Assembly: GCF_001426565.1 (NCBI RefSeq)
Contig: NZ_LMFA01000005.1
Coordinates: 79,718-143,717, forward strand
DNA: 64,000 nucleotides
DNA from: Rhizobium sp. Root482
GTDB taxonomy: Bacteria > Pseudomonadota > Alphaproteobacteria > Rhizobiales > Rhizobiaceae
Direction of reading: 5' to 3'
Made by a program: the position numbers and the translations under genes
In this document: positions 25,029 through 33,677 of the stretch, in pieces
Numbering within the stretch: the stretch's first letter is position 1
Layout of the letters: every line of letters starts with the position of its first letter
The notes under the pieces: generated by a model
What the model was told of the DNA's origin: nothing
Seen by the model: the letters and a program-made list of their open reading frames with translations, nothing else
The model's database searches: none

Positions 25029-26387
25029 TCAGGCGAAAGTCTGTGCCGACCGGCGTGGAATGAGCATCAGCAGGAGCAGGCCGCGAAACAGCAGGAACAG
25101 GTTGAGCGACGCCCAGAGGCCGTGATTGCCGAAGGCCGGCACCAGAAGCGCAACGGCCGCCACATAGCCTATGAACGACAGGAGCATCATGTTGCGCATG
25201 TCGCGCGACCAGGTGGCGCCGATGAACACCCCGTCCATCAGGAAGGCCAGCGCGCCGACAACGGCCGTGATCGCAGCCCAGGGCATATGGATATAAGCTT
25301 CGGCGCGAACATCTGGCGCCGTGGTCAACAGGTTCACCAACTGGTTGCCGAAGATGAGAAGGCCCAGCGTCGTGACGCCGGCGAGCGCGAAGCACCAGAT
25401 CGCGGTCATCCTGAGCGCCCGGTCGAAAGCCGGCCGGAAGCGGGCGCCGATTGCCCGGCCGGTCAGCTGCTCGGCGGCATTGGCCAGCCCGTCGAGATAA
25501 TAGCCGGCAACGAGGAAGATCGTCATCAGCACCGAATTTGCGGCAAGCGTCACCGGCCCGAACGAGGTGCCGATACGGGTCATCAGCGTGAAGGCGGCGA
25601 GCAGCACGAAGGAGCGGATCATGATGTCGCGATTGAGCCCGAACAACGGTTTCAGGCGCTCGGTGGAGAAGATCATCGCAAGGTCCGGCGCCTTGGCCCG
25701 GTCGAAGCGGCGATAGACGATCGCAAACCCGACGATCGCGCCGACCACTTCGCCCAGCATGGTCGCCATCGCCACGCCCATCACACCCCAGCCGAGATAG
25801 AGCCCGAGCGTGATCGACAGAACGATGTTGATACCGTTGATCAGGGTCTGCAGCAAAAGGCCCGTCGTTCCCTGGCCGCGACCGAGCACGAAGCCGAGAA
25901 TGGCGTAATTGGCAAGGGCGAAGGGGCCGGCCAGGATGCGGTACTGGAAATAGATGCGCGTCACGCTCTCGATTTCCGGTCCCGGCGCGAGAAGCCAGAG
26001 GCCGGCCGACAGGAGCAGGGGCGACAGCGCCACGATCGCAATGCCGCAGACGACGGCGATGGTCAGCGAGCGCCAGAAAATCGCCTGTTCTTCGGTGCGG
26101 TCGCCGCGCCCGAAGGCCTGTGCCACCAGCCCGGTCGTCGCCGAGCGCAGGAAATTGAATGTCGTGAAGATCAGGTCGAACAGGATGGCGCCAACCGCCA
26201 GTCCGGCAAGCAATGTCGCCTGGCCGAGTTGGCCGATGACGGCGGTGTCCACCAGCCCCAGAAGCGGAGTGGTGAGGAAGCCCAGCGTCATCGGCACCGC
26301 AATCGAAAGGATCAGCCGGTTGGTGACGAGGAAGGGCCCGGCCCCCTCGGCATTTCCGGCAGGCCCGGATATGTCCGATGCGCTCAT
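25029..26387 (-). CDS. MATE family efflux transporter (DinF-like)
   Basis: A 452-residue MATE transporter with about 12 hydrophobic segments. LSIAVPMTLGFLTTPLLGLVDTAVIGQLG at the N-terminus and the repeated half starting near NRDIMIRSFVLLAAFTLMTR are the two MATE halves. Family members export drugs or metabolites using Na+ or H+ gradients; the DinF branch fits best. The substrate is unknown. It converges on pyrD with a 35-base gap and lies 28 bases downstream of the CAP-domain lipoprotein gene on the same strand. Confidence 0.92.
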   Translation of the reverse strand: MSASDISGPAGNAEGAGPFLVTNRLILSIAVPMTLGFLTTPLLGLVDTAVIGQLGQATLLAGLAVGAILFDLIFTTFNFLRSATTGLVAQAFGRGDRTEEQAIFWRSLTIAVVCGIAIVALSPLLLSAGLWLLAPGPEIESVTRIYFQYRILAGPFALANYAILGFVLGRGQGTTGLLLQTLINGINIVLSITLGLYLGWGVMGVAMATMLGEVVGAIVGFAIVYRRFDRAKAPDLAMIFSTERLKPLFGLNRDIMIRSFVLLAAFTLMTRIGTSFGPVTLAANSVLMTIFLVAGYYLDGLANAAEQLTGRAIGARFRPAFDRALRMTAIWCFALAGVTTLGLLIFGNQLVNLLTTAPDVRAEAYIHMPWAAITAVVGALAFLMDGVFIGATWSRDMRNMMLLSFIGYVAAVALLVPAFGNHGLWASLNLFLLFRGLLLLMLIPRRSAQTFA

Positions 26388-26415
26388 GCTTGCGTCCTCA
26401 AGCCGGGATAGCCGG

Positions 26416-26919
26416 TCAGCCGTTCGAAAGCACCATGGCCCAATAGGGCCGGTTGCCGGAAGAGGGATTGCGCATCACGGCAACGCCGAGGCCGCTATAG
26501 TTCGGCCCCAGCATGTTTTCCAGATGTTTGGGCGAGGCAAGCCAGGCGGCATAGGCGCGCTCCGCACTGTCCTGGCCGACGGCGATATTTTCGGAAGCCG
26601 GCAGCGCCACGCCGCCGTCTTTCATGCGGTTCAGGAAACTGTCGCCGATACCGATCAGATGCGTCATCTTGCCGGCCTTGGCCATGCGGCCCGCCTGGTA
26701 GAGGGCCGCTTGCGCAGCAGCCGGATCACGCCTAAGTGGCGAAAGGCCCCTCTGCCTTCTCAAGTCGTTGATATGACCGAGCGTCGCTTCCGTCTGGTCG
26801 CTGCCCTTGCCGCCGGTATCCGGCTTCAGCGTGCCGCAGCCGGCAAGCGCGCCCAGTGAAAGAAGGACGCCCGCCCGCAGGAGATGGCGTCTTGAGGCAG
26901 TAAAACTCTGGTCGTGCAT
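26416..26919 (-). CDS. CAP-domain (SCP/PR-1) lipoprotein
   Basis: A 167-residue secreted CAP-domain protein. The N-terminus contains R10-R11 followed by a hydrophobic stretch and a lipobox LAGC with Cys28, so it is probably a lipoprotein, perhaps using the Tat route. The CAP core is visible as HINDLRRQRGLSPLRRDPA, MTHLIG, ASENIAVG, AWLASPKHLENML and YSGLGVAVMR. Bacterial CAP proteins are poorly characterised exported proteins; a role in the cell envelope is inferred. It follows the DUF6460 gene after one base, so they form an operon. Confidence 0.9.
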   Translation of the reverse strand: MHDQSFTASRRHLLRAGVLLSLGALAGCGTLKPDTGGKGSDQTEATLGHINDLRRQRGLSPLRRDPAAAQAALYQAGRMAKAGKMTHLIGIGDSFLNRMKDGGVALPASENIAVGQDSAERAYAAWLASPKHLENMLGPNYSGLGVAVMRNPSSGNRPYWAMVLSNG

Positions 26920-26920
26920 G

Positions 26921-27187
26921 TTACCGCCGGAAACTGAAGAGACGCAGGATGATGAATGCCGGGATCACCACCGCGGCGCCGAGCAGCAGATAATCGCCGA
27001 CCCGGCCGAGGGCGTCAAATCCGGAATACCAGAGATCGAGGAAGAAGTCCCTGATCGTGTAGAGAACGCCGTAGGGCGTCCAGCCGAAAACAGCCATGAC
27101 GAAGCCGACGATGACCGAGACGACCAGCAGCTTGACGATCACCCGCCCGGGCGTGTCGCCCAGAAACCTGTTCACTCCATCGGCCAT
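26921..27187 (-). CDS. DUF6460 small membrane protein
   Basis: An 88-residue integral membrane protein with two hydrophobic helices (about residues 18-38 and 66-84). VNRFLGDTPGRVIVKLLVVS and the FGWTPYGVLYTIRDFF centre match the rhizobial DUF6460 proteins as I remember them. The function is unknown. It is directly upstream of the CAP-domain lipoprotein gene and divergent from the methyltransferase gene across 186 bases. It is conserved mainly in Rhizobiales, so an envelope role is possible. Confidence 0.82.
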   Translation of the reverse strand: MADGVNRFLGDTPGRVIVKLLVVSVIVGFVMAVFGWTPYGVLYTIRDFFLDLWYSGFDALGRVGDYLLLGAAVVIPAFIILRLFSFRR

Positions 27188-27373
27188 ATCCGTGATTCTC
27201 CTGTTTCACCTGACATAAGTTGCCTGCGCCCCGGTCGCAAGCTGCAAGGCCTATGGCTGACCGTCCGGCCGATTATCTTGCCGTCAAATCGCCTCTTGCT
27301 AATTCTATACTGTGGCCTCACAAGCGGATGAAACTCCGGGACTCCGGAAGGCGCAACATCAAGGCACGAAACC

Positions 27374-28342
27374 ATGCCGTTCAATCAGCTTTCCTCCGGC
27401 GACCTGATCGCCGACCGGCGCGCCGAATATGCGCATATGCTCGCTGACACCGGCGACCATGCCGGCGCGGCCGAGCTGATGATCCAGGCCTTGGATCTTG
27501 CTCCCGACTGGCCGTCCGGGTGGTTCAGGCTTGCCGATTATCAGGAGAAATCCGGCAGCACGGAGGCCGCCATCGATGCCTTGCAACGGGTGCTGGCGCT
27601 CAATATCGGGGATATGTTCGGCGCCGCCCTGAAACTCGCCATCCTTGCCGGCACCCCCGCCCCCGATCGGCCATCAAGCCTCTACGTGGCGCAATTGTTC
27701 GACGATTATGCCGGCCGTTTCGATACATCGCTGGTAAAGGGGCTTGCCTACACCGTTCCGGAAAAGCTGGCGGAACTGATCTTCGAGCATGCGCGCGACG
27801 AGGTCTTTGCCCATGTGGTCGATCTTGGCTGCGGCACCGGCCTGTTCGGCGAGCGTATCCGCGACAGGGCCGGCCATCTCGAAGGTTTCGATCTTTCGTC
27901 GAACATGCTGGCCAAGGCCGCAGGAAAAGGCATCTACGATCGGCTCGCGCTGGCCGACCTGTCCCTGCCGCCGGAAGCGTGCGGCCTGTTTTCGGGCGAT
28001 CCGTTTGCGGGCGGCGTGCTTTCGGGCGGTGGGGAAAAGCGCGCCGACCTGGTCAGTGCTGCCGATGTGCTGATGTATCTCGGTGGCCTCGACAATTTCT
28101 TTGCGATCGTCGTGAAACTGCTTGCGGAAGGCGGGCTGCTCGCCTTTTCCGTCGAGGAGGGCGACGACGACGCGGATATTACCCTGCGCCCGTCGTTGCG
28201 CTATGCGCATTCGCCAGACTATGTGCGCCGGCTTTGTGCCGTCCATGGCCTAGCGCTCTCCGCCGTCAGCAGAACCGACATTCGCAATGATGGCGGAAAA
28301 CCGGTTGCCGGCATTCTATTCCTTGCCCGGAAAACGGCCTGA
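27374..28342 (+). CDS. TPR-containing class I SAM-dependent methyltransferase
   Basis: A 322-residue protein with two tetratricopeptide-like repeats in residues 10-80 (YAHMLADTGDHAGAAELMIQAL and the unit that follows), then the linker YVAQLFDDYAGRFDTSL, which is a hallmark of this methyltransferase branch. The SAM loop is VVDLGCGTGLFGE at residues 148-160. DLSSNMLAKA and AADVLMYLGGLD follow as motifs II and III. The substrate is unknown; the TPR part suggests a protein or complex partner. It is read alone, divergent from the DUF6460 gene. Confidence 0.88.
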   Translation: MPFNQLSSGDLIADRRAEYAHMLADTGDHAGAAELMIQALDLAPDWPSGWFRLADYQEKSGSTEAAIDALQRVLALNIGDMFGAALKLAILAGTPAPDRPSSLYVAQLFDDYAGRFDTSLVKGLAYTVPEKLAELIFEHARDEVFAHVVDLGCGTGLFGERIRDRAGHLEGFDLSSNMLAKAAGKGIYDRLALADLSLPPEACGLFSGDPFAGGVLSGGGEKRADLVSAADVLMYLGGLDNFFAIVVKLLAEGGLLAFSVEEGDDDADITLRPSLRYAHSPDYVRRLCAVHGLALSAVSRTDIRNDGGKPVAGILFLARKTA

Positions 28343-28526
28343 ACGCATTTTTCGTGCGAAAGCAAAATAGGTCAGCATTGCTTACATAATTTGCTTGATT
28401 GGCAATGGCCGAAAGCCTATTTGCTGCATCGCACAAGAACGACGCGAATGCGTCGCCATCATCATTCCTTCACACCCTTTACGGCTGGCCTCTCCACTCA
28501 GGCCAGGCGACGGCGGAGCCTGCGAT

Positions 28527-29162
28527 ATGAGCCAGCTAATCAATGCCCTCGGCTTCTGGAACACCAGCGCCACCCGGCATACGCCGGTCGAGGACGTGCA
28601 GGGAATTTTCTCCGGCAGCCTCGTGGCCGCGCTCGGGCTTTATGTGCTCGCCAGCGCCGGGCTTTTGACCGGCAGCACCGCCGGCATCGCCTTTCTTCTG
28701 CACTATACCCTCGACGTCAATTTCGGGCTGGCCTTCTTTGTGCTCAACCTCCCGTTCTTCTATCTGTCCTGGAGACGGCTCGGCATGGCCTTCACGGTCA
28801 AGACCTTCATCGCCATCGCCATCACCTCCGCCCTGACCAGCGTCCAGGGCCAGGTCCTGGAAATCGCCAGCATCCACCCGGCCTGGGCGGCCCTGCTCGG
28901 CGGCCTGCTGCTTGGCTATGGCGTACTGGCGCTCTATCGCCATCGCGCCAGCCTCGGCGGCGTTGGCATTCTCGGCATCTATATGCAGGAGCGCTTCGGC
29001 ATCCGCGCCGGTCTCGTCCAGCTCGGCATCGATCTTTGCGTGCTGGCCGCCGCCTTCTTCGTCACGGCGCCACCGGTGGTCTTCTATTCCGTCGTCGGCG
29101 TGGTGGTGCTCAATCTGTTCCTGACCGTCAACCACCGCGCCGACCGCTATATCGCGCTTTGA
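28527..29162 (+). CDS. YitT family membrane protein
   Basis: A 211-residue integral membrane protein with five to six helices. SGSLVAALGLYVLASAGLLTGS, GIAFLLHYTLDVNFGLAFF and the GYGVLALYRHRASLGGVGIL segment are typical of the YitT (DUF161) family, in which no transport substrate is firmly known. I chose ATG at 28527 because the family homology begins there; no strong ribosome site is visible. It is followed by a short gap and then the converging AhpD-like gene. Confidence 0.85.
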   Translation: MSQLINALGFWNTSATRHTPVEDVQGIFSGSLVAALGLYVLASAGLLTGSTAGIAFLLHYTLDVNFGLAFFVLNLPFFYLSWRRLGMAFTVKTFIAIAITSALTSVQGQVLEIASIHPAWAALLGGLLLGYGVLALYRHRASLGGVGILGIYMQERFGIRAGLVQLGIDLCVLAAAFFVTAPPVVFYSVVGVVVLNLFLTVNHRADRYIAL

Positions 29163-29194
29163 AAGTCCCTTCCCCCCGCGGGCAAGGGGTATTT

Positions 29195-29656
29195 TCAGGC
29201 GGCCTTGGCGGGCTTATCGACCGGGTGCTGCGCGCGGAAGGAGACCATCAGCCTGTTCCAGACATTAATCGTGCCGATGGCAACGGTGATCTTAACGATC
29301 TCTTCGGCAGAGAAATGCGCCTTCAGGGTTTCATAGGCCTCATCCGGAACACCGGTCTGGGCAAGATTGGTCACCGTTTCAACCCAGCCAAGCAGCGCCC
29401 GTTCACGCTCATCATAGACAGGCGATTCACGCCAGACGCACAGGAGGTTGATCCATTGCTCGCTCAGCCCGGAATGACGCGCCTCCTTGACATGCATATC
29501 GACGCAATAGCCGCAGCCGTTGATCTGCGAGGATCGCAGCTTGATCAGGTGAATGAAGCGAGGCTCGAGACCGGACTTCTGGACATGGGTTTCCAGCGCC
29601 AATACCGCCTTGTAGGCGTCAGGCGATACTTTCGTCATGTCGATACGCGTTTGCAT
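29195..29656 (-). CDS. Carboxymuconolactone decarboxylase/AhpD-like peroxidase-fold protein
   Basis: A 153-residue protein with the AhpD-type redox motif: C48-G-Y-C51 followed by His55 in NGCGYCVDMHVKEAR. Related proteins act as alkyl hydroperoxidases or thiol-dependent reductants. AAGGAGAAG precedes ATG 29656. It lies 25 bases downstream of an Rrf2-type regulator gene on the same strand, so the two are very likely one operon, and the regulator probably controls this enzyme in response to oxidants. No partner thioredoxin-like gene is adjacent. Confidence 0.9.
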   Translation of the reverse strand: MQTRIDMTKVSPDAYKAVLALETHVQKSGLEPRFIHLIKLRSSQINGCGYCVDMHVKEARHSGLSEQWINLLCVWRESPVYDERERALLGWVETVTNLAQTGVPDEAYETLKAHFSAEEIVKITVAIGTINVWNRLMVSFRAQHPVDKPAKAA

Positions 29657-29681
29657 GGGTTCTTCTCCTTTTGTTAATGGC

Positions 29682-30182
29682 TCAGCGAGCCGTTTTACGC
29701 TCGTGAATTTCAAGGAAGGCGCAGCCTCTCGCTGCGATCGCTCCATCATCGATTTCGGCCAGTTGCACGCCGAGATCGGCAATCGTGGTCTTGGCCAGTT
29801 CCGCCCGGTAGACACGCTCCGCCCTCAGCATGGTGGCCGAGATCGTGCAGGGCTTGGAAAAGTAGTGATTGGGGAGAGGGTTCGGCCCCCGCTGGCGGAT
29901 TTCGCCGCAGCGAAAAGCCGGTGCCGGGCCTTCGACGGCCAGCACGATATCGAGCAGCGTGATCCGATCCGGGCTCTTTGCCAGCCTATACCCGCCCTTC
30001 GGGCCGGGCACGGTGGAAAGAATGCCTGCCCCGGACATGGCCTGCAGATGCTTGAGAAGATAGCTCGTCGACACCCCGTGAAATTCGGCGATCGCCGCCG
30101 CCGAAAGCACGCCGCCTTCGGAAAGCCCCGCCAGCATCGCAACGCTGTGGATCGCCTGTTCGACACCCTCACCCAGTTTCAC
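29682..30182 (-). CDS. Rrf2 family transcriptional regulator
   Basis: A 166-residue winged-helix regulator. The N-terminus KLGEGVEQAIHSVAMLA, AEFHGVSTSYLLKHLQ and GPKGGYRLAKSPDRITLLDI match the Rrf2 DNA-binding domain. It has two Cys in the sensor region (FRCGEIR and KPCTISATM) and one near the C-terminus, not the three clustered Cys of Fe-S members such as IscR, so thiol redox sensing is likelier. GTG at 30182 is preferred because AAGGAG is six bases upstream; ATG at 30188 would touch the ribosome site. It should repress itself and the AhpD-like gene. Confidence 0.9.
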   Translation of the reverse strand: MKLGEGVEQAIHSVAMLAGLSEGGVLSAAAIAEFHGVSTSYLLKHLQAMSGAGILSTVPGPKGGYRLAKSPDRITLLDIVLAVEGPAPAFRCGEIRQRGPNPLPNHYFSKPCTISATMLRAERVYRAELAKTTIADLGVQLAEIDDGAIAARGCAFLEIHERKTAR

Positions 30183-30199
30183 GGCCATCTCCTTTATCG

Positions 30200-30216
30200 T
30201 GGATAATTTATATCCA
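30200..30216. promoter_or_regulatory. Candidate Rrf2 operator
   Basis: TGGATA and TATCCA form a perfect inverted repeat with a 5-base AT-rich centre (ATTTA), 18 bases upstream of the rrf2 start codon. The size and dyad symmetry fit a dimeric winged-helix repressor acting on its own promoter. That this regulator binds here is inferred from position only. Confidence 0.5.
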
Positions 30217-30294
30217 TGATTATGAATGCCTGTCAACGACGAAAATGATCCCCACCGCTTGCCTTTCGAAAAAGCGGCGCGATAGAACGGCATA

Positions 30295-31023
30295 ATGGCG
30301 ACGGGAACAGAGACGATGATAACAGGATTGCGACGCCCCCTTGCCGCTGTGTCCGCGAACAACACGCCAAGGGCCGCGCCATCGCGGCTCAGGGATGTGA
30401 CACCTCAACTCTGCCAGCGCCGACCCTTGGCTGGCAAGTGCGCCTTGCTGCTGGCCGCCTGTCTTCTGTTCCGGCCTATTATTGCCCACGCCGAATGGCA
30501 GGCCGTCGAAAAGGTCGAGCCCTATGCCATCGAAGGCAGGTCCGGCGCGGAGCTTTACGCATCGATCGGCGCACGCGGCCCGAAGGTCGGAGGCGATATC
30601 CGCGCCATCGCCCATACGAATTTCAAGCTGACCTGGACGCGCAAATACGAACCTCGGGACGGGGCCTGCGTTCTCGTCTCCGCCCGCCCCAAGCTCATCA
30701 TCACCTATACGCTGCCCAAGGCCGCAAAAGGCCTGCCCGACCCCACCAGGCGCAATTGGGCCACCTTCATCGCCGGCGTCGAGGCCCATGAGAAAGTGCA
30801 TGGCGACATCATCATCGACATGGTCAGGAAGATCGAGGCCGCCACCGTTGGTCTGACCGTTCCGGACGATCCCGGATGCAGGAAGATCAGGACGGAAATG
30901 ACCAGCCGCCTCTCCGAACTGTCGCAGGCGCAACGCCGGCAAAGCCGCGATTTCGACAGGACCGAAATGAGCAATGGCGGCAATATCCACCAGTTGATCC
31001 TCGATCTGGTCAATGGCGGCTAA
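30295..31023 (+). CDS. DUF922-domain secreted Zn-dependent protease-like protein
   Basis: A protein of up to 242 residues with a hydrophobic signal segment (CALLLAACLLFRPIIAHA) near residues 48-66, so it is exported. The mature part carries HEKVH in GVEAHEKVHGDIII, a HExxH zinc-protease motif, in a DUF922 domain. Such proteins are predicted periplasmic peptidases with unknown targets. The start is uncertain: 30295 and 30316 (MITGLRR) are both ATG, and the latter gives a more normal leader. It is divergent from the rrf2 operon. Confidence 0.8.
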   Translation: MATGTETMITGLRRPLAAVSANNTPRAAPSRLRDVTPQLCQRRPLAGKCALLLAACLLFRPIIAHAEWQAVEKVEPYAIEGRSGAELYASIGARGPKVGGDIRAIAHTNFKLTWTRKYEPRDGACVLVSARPKLIITYTLPKAAKGLPDPTRRNWATFIAGVEAHEKVHGDIIIDMVRKIEAATVGLTVPDDPGCRKIRTEMTSRLSELSQAQRRQSRDFDRTEMSNGGNIHQLILDLVNGG

Positions 31024-31053
31024 CACCGTCCGGCCGCTTCAATTCCCCCATAA

Positions 31054-33621
31054 TTGCACTACATTGACCGGGTGAACCGGATCGAAGCCCTGACGCGCGA
31101 AAACCCGCCCTCCCTTTTGCCGCCCCCTTTCCTGCGCTGGTTCGCTGAAAAGGGCTGGCAGCCGCGCGCGCATCAGCTCGATCTCCTGTCGCGCGTGAGC
31201 GGCGGCGAAAACATGCTGCTCATCGCGCCCACGGGCGCCGGCAAGACGCTCGCCGGCTTCCTGCCTTCGCTCGTGTCCCTGACCAAGCGCGGAAAAATCC
31301 CGCCGGGTTCAGCCTTCACCGGCATCCACACGCTCTATATCTCGCCCCTCAAGGCGCTGGCCGTCGATATCGAGCGCAACCTGATGAAGCCGGTCGGCGA
31401 AATGGGATTGCCGATCCGCATCGAAAACCGCACCGGTGACACGCCAGCCGCCAAGCGCCAGCGGCAGAAACTCAACCCGCCGGATATTTTGCTGACGACG
31501 CCGGAACAGCTGGCCCTGCTGCTCGCCAATGGCGAGGCCGAACGGTTCTTCAAGAATCTGAAATATGTCGTCCTCGACGAACTCCATTCGCTGGTTGCTT
31601 CCAAGCGCGGCCATCTGCTTTCGCTCGGCCTTGCCCGCCTGCGCCGGCTGGCGCCTGCCATGCAGGCCGTCGGCCTTTCCGCTACCGTTGCCGACCCGAT
31701 GGACCTGCAGCGCTGGCTTGCGCCGCAACGGGAGAGAGAGGACAACCATGCCGGTCTGATCACGGTCTCCGGCGGGGCCCGACCGGAAATCTCCATCCTC
31801 GCCACCGAGGAGCGCGTGCCCTGGGCCGGTCACTCGGCGGCCTATGCCATCGGCGATATCTACCGGGCGATCGGCCAGCAGAAGACGACGCTGCTCTTCG
31901 TCAACACCCGCAGCCAGGCAGAGCGGGTGTTCCAGGACCTCTGGACCGTGAACGAAGACAATCTGCCGATCGCGCTCCACCATGGTTCGCTCGATGTCGG
32001 CCAGCGGCGCAAGGTCGAGGCTGCCATGTCGGAAAACCGGCTGCGCGCCGTCGTTGCCACCTCTACGCTCGATCTCGGCATCGACTGGGGCGATGTCGAC
32101 ATGGTCGTGCATGTCGGGGCGCCGAAGGGGGCAAGCCGGCTCGCCCAACGCATCGGCCGCGCCAACCACCGCATGGACGAGCCGAGCCGCGCCATTCTCG
32201 TTCCGGCCAACCGTTTCGAGGTGATGGAGTGCCAGGCGGCCCTTGATGCCAATTATATCGGTGCGCAGGATACGCCGCCGGTCGGTCGCGGCGCTCTCGA
32301 CGTGCTCGCCCAGCATGTACTCGGCATGGCCTGCGCCGCCCCTTTCGACCCGCTGGTCCTCTATGAGGAAATCACCAGCGCCGCGCCCTATGCCGACCTC
32401 TCCTGGGAGACTTTCGAGCGGGTGATCGATTTCGTCGCCACCGGCGGCTATGCGCTGCGCACCTATGAACGCTATGCCAAGATCCGCAAGACGGCCGAAG
32501 GCCTCTGGCGGGTTTCCAATCCGCAGATCGCCCAGCAATATCGCCTCAACGTCGGCACCATCGTCGAATCCCCCATGCTCAACGTGCGCATGGTCAAGCA
32601 CAATGCCCGCGGCAACCGGAGCAGTCCCGGCCGCGGCGGCATGTCGCTCGGCAAGGTGGAGGAGAATTTCGTGGAGATGCTGTCGCCCGGCGATACGTTT
32701 CTCTTTTCCGGCAAGGTGCTGCGCTTCGAGGGCATCCGTGAAAGCGAATGCCTGGTGAGCCAGGGCTACAAGCTCGATCCGAAAGTGCCGGCCTATAATG
32801 GCGGCAAGTTTCCGCTCTCCACCTATCTGGCGCAGCAGGTGCGCAAGATGCTGGCCGATCCGACCCGGCATGCGACCCTGCCGGACCAGGTGCGTGATTG
32901 GCTGGCCCTGCAGAAGGACCTGTCCATGCTGCCGAAGGAGGACGAACTGCTGATCGAGACCTTTCCGCGCGGCAGCCGGCATTACATGGTCATCTATGCC
33001 TTCGAGGGACGGTTGGCGCACCAGACGCTGGGCATGCTGCTGACCCGGCGGCTCGACCGGGCGGGACTGAAACCCCTCGGCTTCGTCGCCACCGATTATT
33101 CGCTGGCCGTCTGGGGGCTGGAGGATTTGGGCGCGGCCTTTGCAACCGGGCGCCCGTTGCTCGCCGATCTCTTCGACGAGGACATGCTGGGCGACGATCT
33201 CGAAGCCTGGCTGAACGAGAGCTTCCTTCTGAAGCGCACCTTCCGCACCTGCGCGGTGATCGCCGGCCTCATCGATCAGCGCCATCCCGGCAAGGAAAAA
33301 AGCGGCCGGCAGGTGACGGTTTCGGCCGACCTCATCTACGATGTGCTGCGCAGCCACGAGCCCGATCACATCCTTCTGGAGGCCACCCGCAACGACGCCT
33401 CAAGCGGGCTTTTGGAAATCGAGCGGCTTGGCGATATGCTGGCGCGAATCAAGGGCCACATCACCCATCGCCCGCTGGAGCAGATTTCGCCGCTGGCCGT
33501 ACCGGTCATGCTCGAAATCGGCAGGGAATCTGTCAATGGCGACGCACAGGATTTCCTGCTTGCGGAAGCCGCGGACGATCTCTTCGACGAGGCGATGGCA
33601 ACAGCGGCGCGCGCCGGTTGA
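31054..33621 (+). CDS. Ligase-associated DNA damage response DEXH-box helicase (Lhr-like)
   Basis: An 855-residue superfamily 2 helicase. Walker A is APTGAGKT at residues 58-65 and Walker B is DELH at 175-178; GLSATVADP is motif III, and QRIGRANHRMD is motif VI. The long C-terminal half with FLFSGKVLRFEG is typical of the Lhr-like helicases of ligase-associated repair clusters. Partners usually include an ATP-dependent ligase, an exonuclease and PdeM. Here only PdeM is adjacent, 56 bases downstream. The start is TTG at 31054 in this reading; GTG at 31072 (MNRIEAL) is a reasonable alternative. Confidence 0.92.
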   Translation: MHYIDRVNRIEALTRENPPSLLPPPFLRWFAEKGWQPRAHQLDLLSRVSGGENMLLIAPTGAGKTLAGFLPSLVSLTKRGKIPPGSAFTGIHTLYISPLKALAVDIERNLMKPVGEMGLPIRIENRTGDTPAAKRQRQKLNPPDILLTTPEQLALLLANGEAERFFKNLKYVVLDELHSLVASKRGHLLSLGLARLRRLAPAMQAVGLSATVADPMDLQRWLAPQREREDNHAGLITVSGGARPEISILATEERVPWAGHSAAYAIGDIYRAIGQQKTTLLFVNTRSQAERVFQDLWTVNEDNLPIALHHGSLDVGQRRKVEAAMSENRLRAVVATSTLDLGIDWGDVDMVVHVGAPKGASRLAQRIGRANHRMDEPSRAILVPANRFEVMECQAALDANYIGAQDTPPVGRGALDVLAQHVLGMACAAPFDPLVLYEEITSAAPYADLSWETFERVIDFVATGGYALRTYERYAKIRKTAEGLWRVSNPQIAQQYRLNVGTIVESPMLNVRMVKHNARGNRSSPGRGGMSLGKVEENFVEMLSPGDTFLFSGKVLRFEGIRESECLVSQGYKLDPKVPAYNGGKFPLSTYLAQQVRKMLADPTRHATLPDQVRDWLALQKDLSMLPKEDELLIETFPRGSRHYMVIYAFEGRLAHQTLGMLLTRRLDRAGLKPLGFVATDYSLAVWGLEDLGAAFATGRPLLADLFDEDMLGDDLEAWLNESFLLKRTFRTCAVIAGLIDQRHPGKEKSGRQVTVSADLIYDVLRSHEPDHILLEATRNDASSGLLEIERLGDMLARIKGHITHRPLEQISPLAVPVMLEIGRESVNGDAQDFLLAEAADDLFDEAMATAARAG

Positions 33622-33677
33622 GGCGCGATGCCGCCGATCGACGGTCCCGACATCAATTGAGACGCAAGCCGGATTCC

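Noticed and set aside
31309..33369. 686-codon minus-strand frame opposite the Lhr-like helicase
   Set aside because: No domain, antisense to a gene with all helicase motifs.
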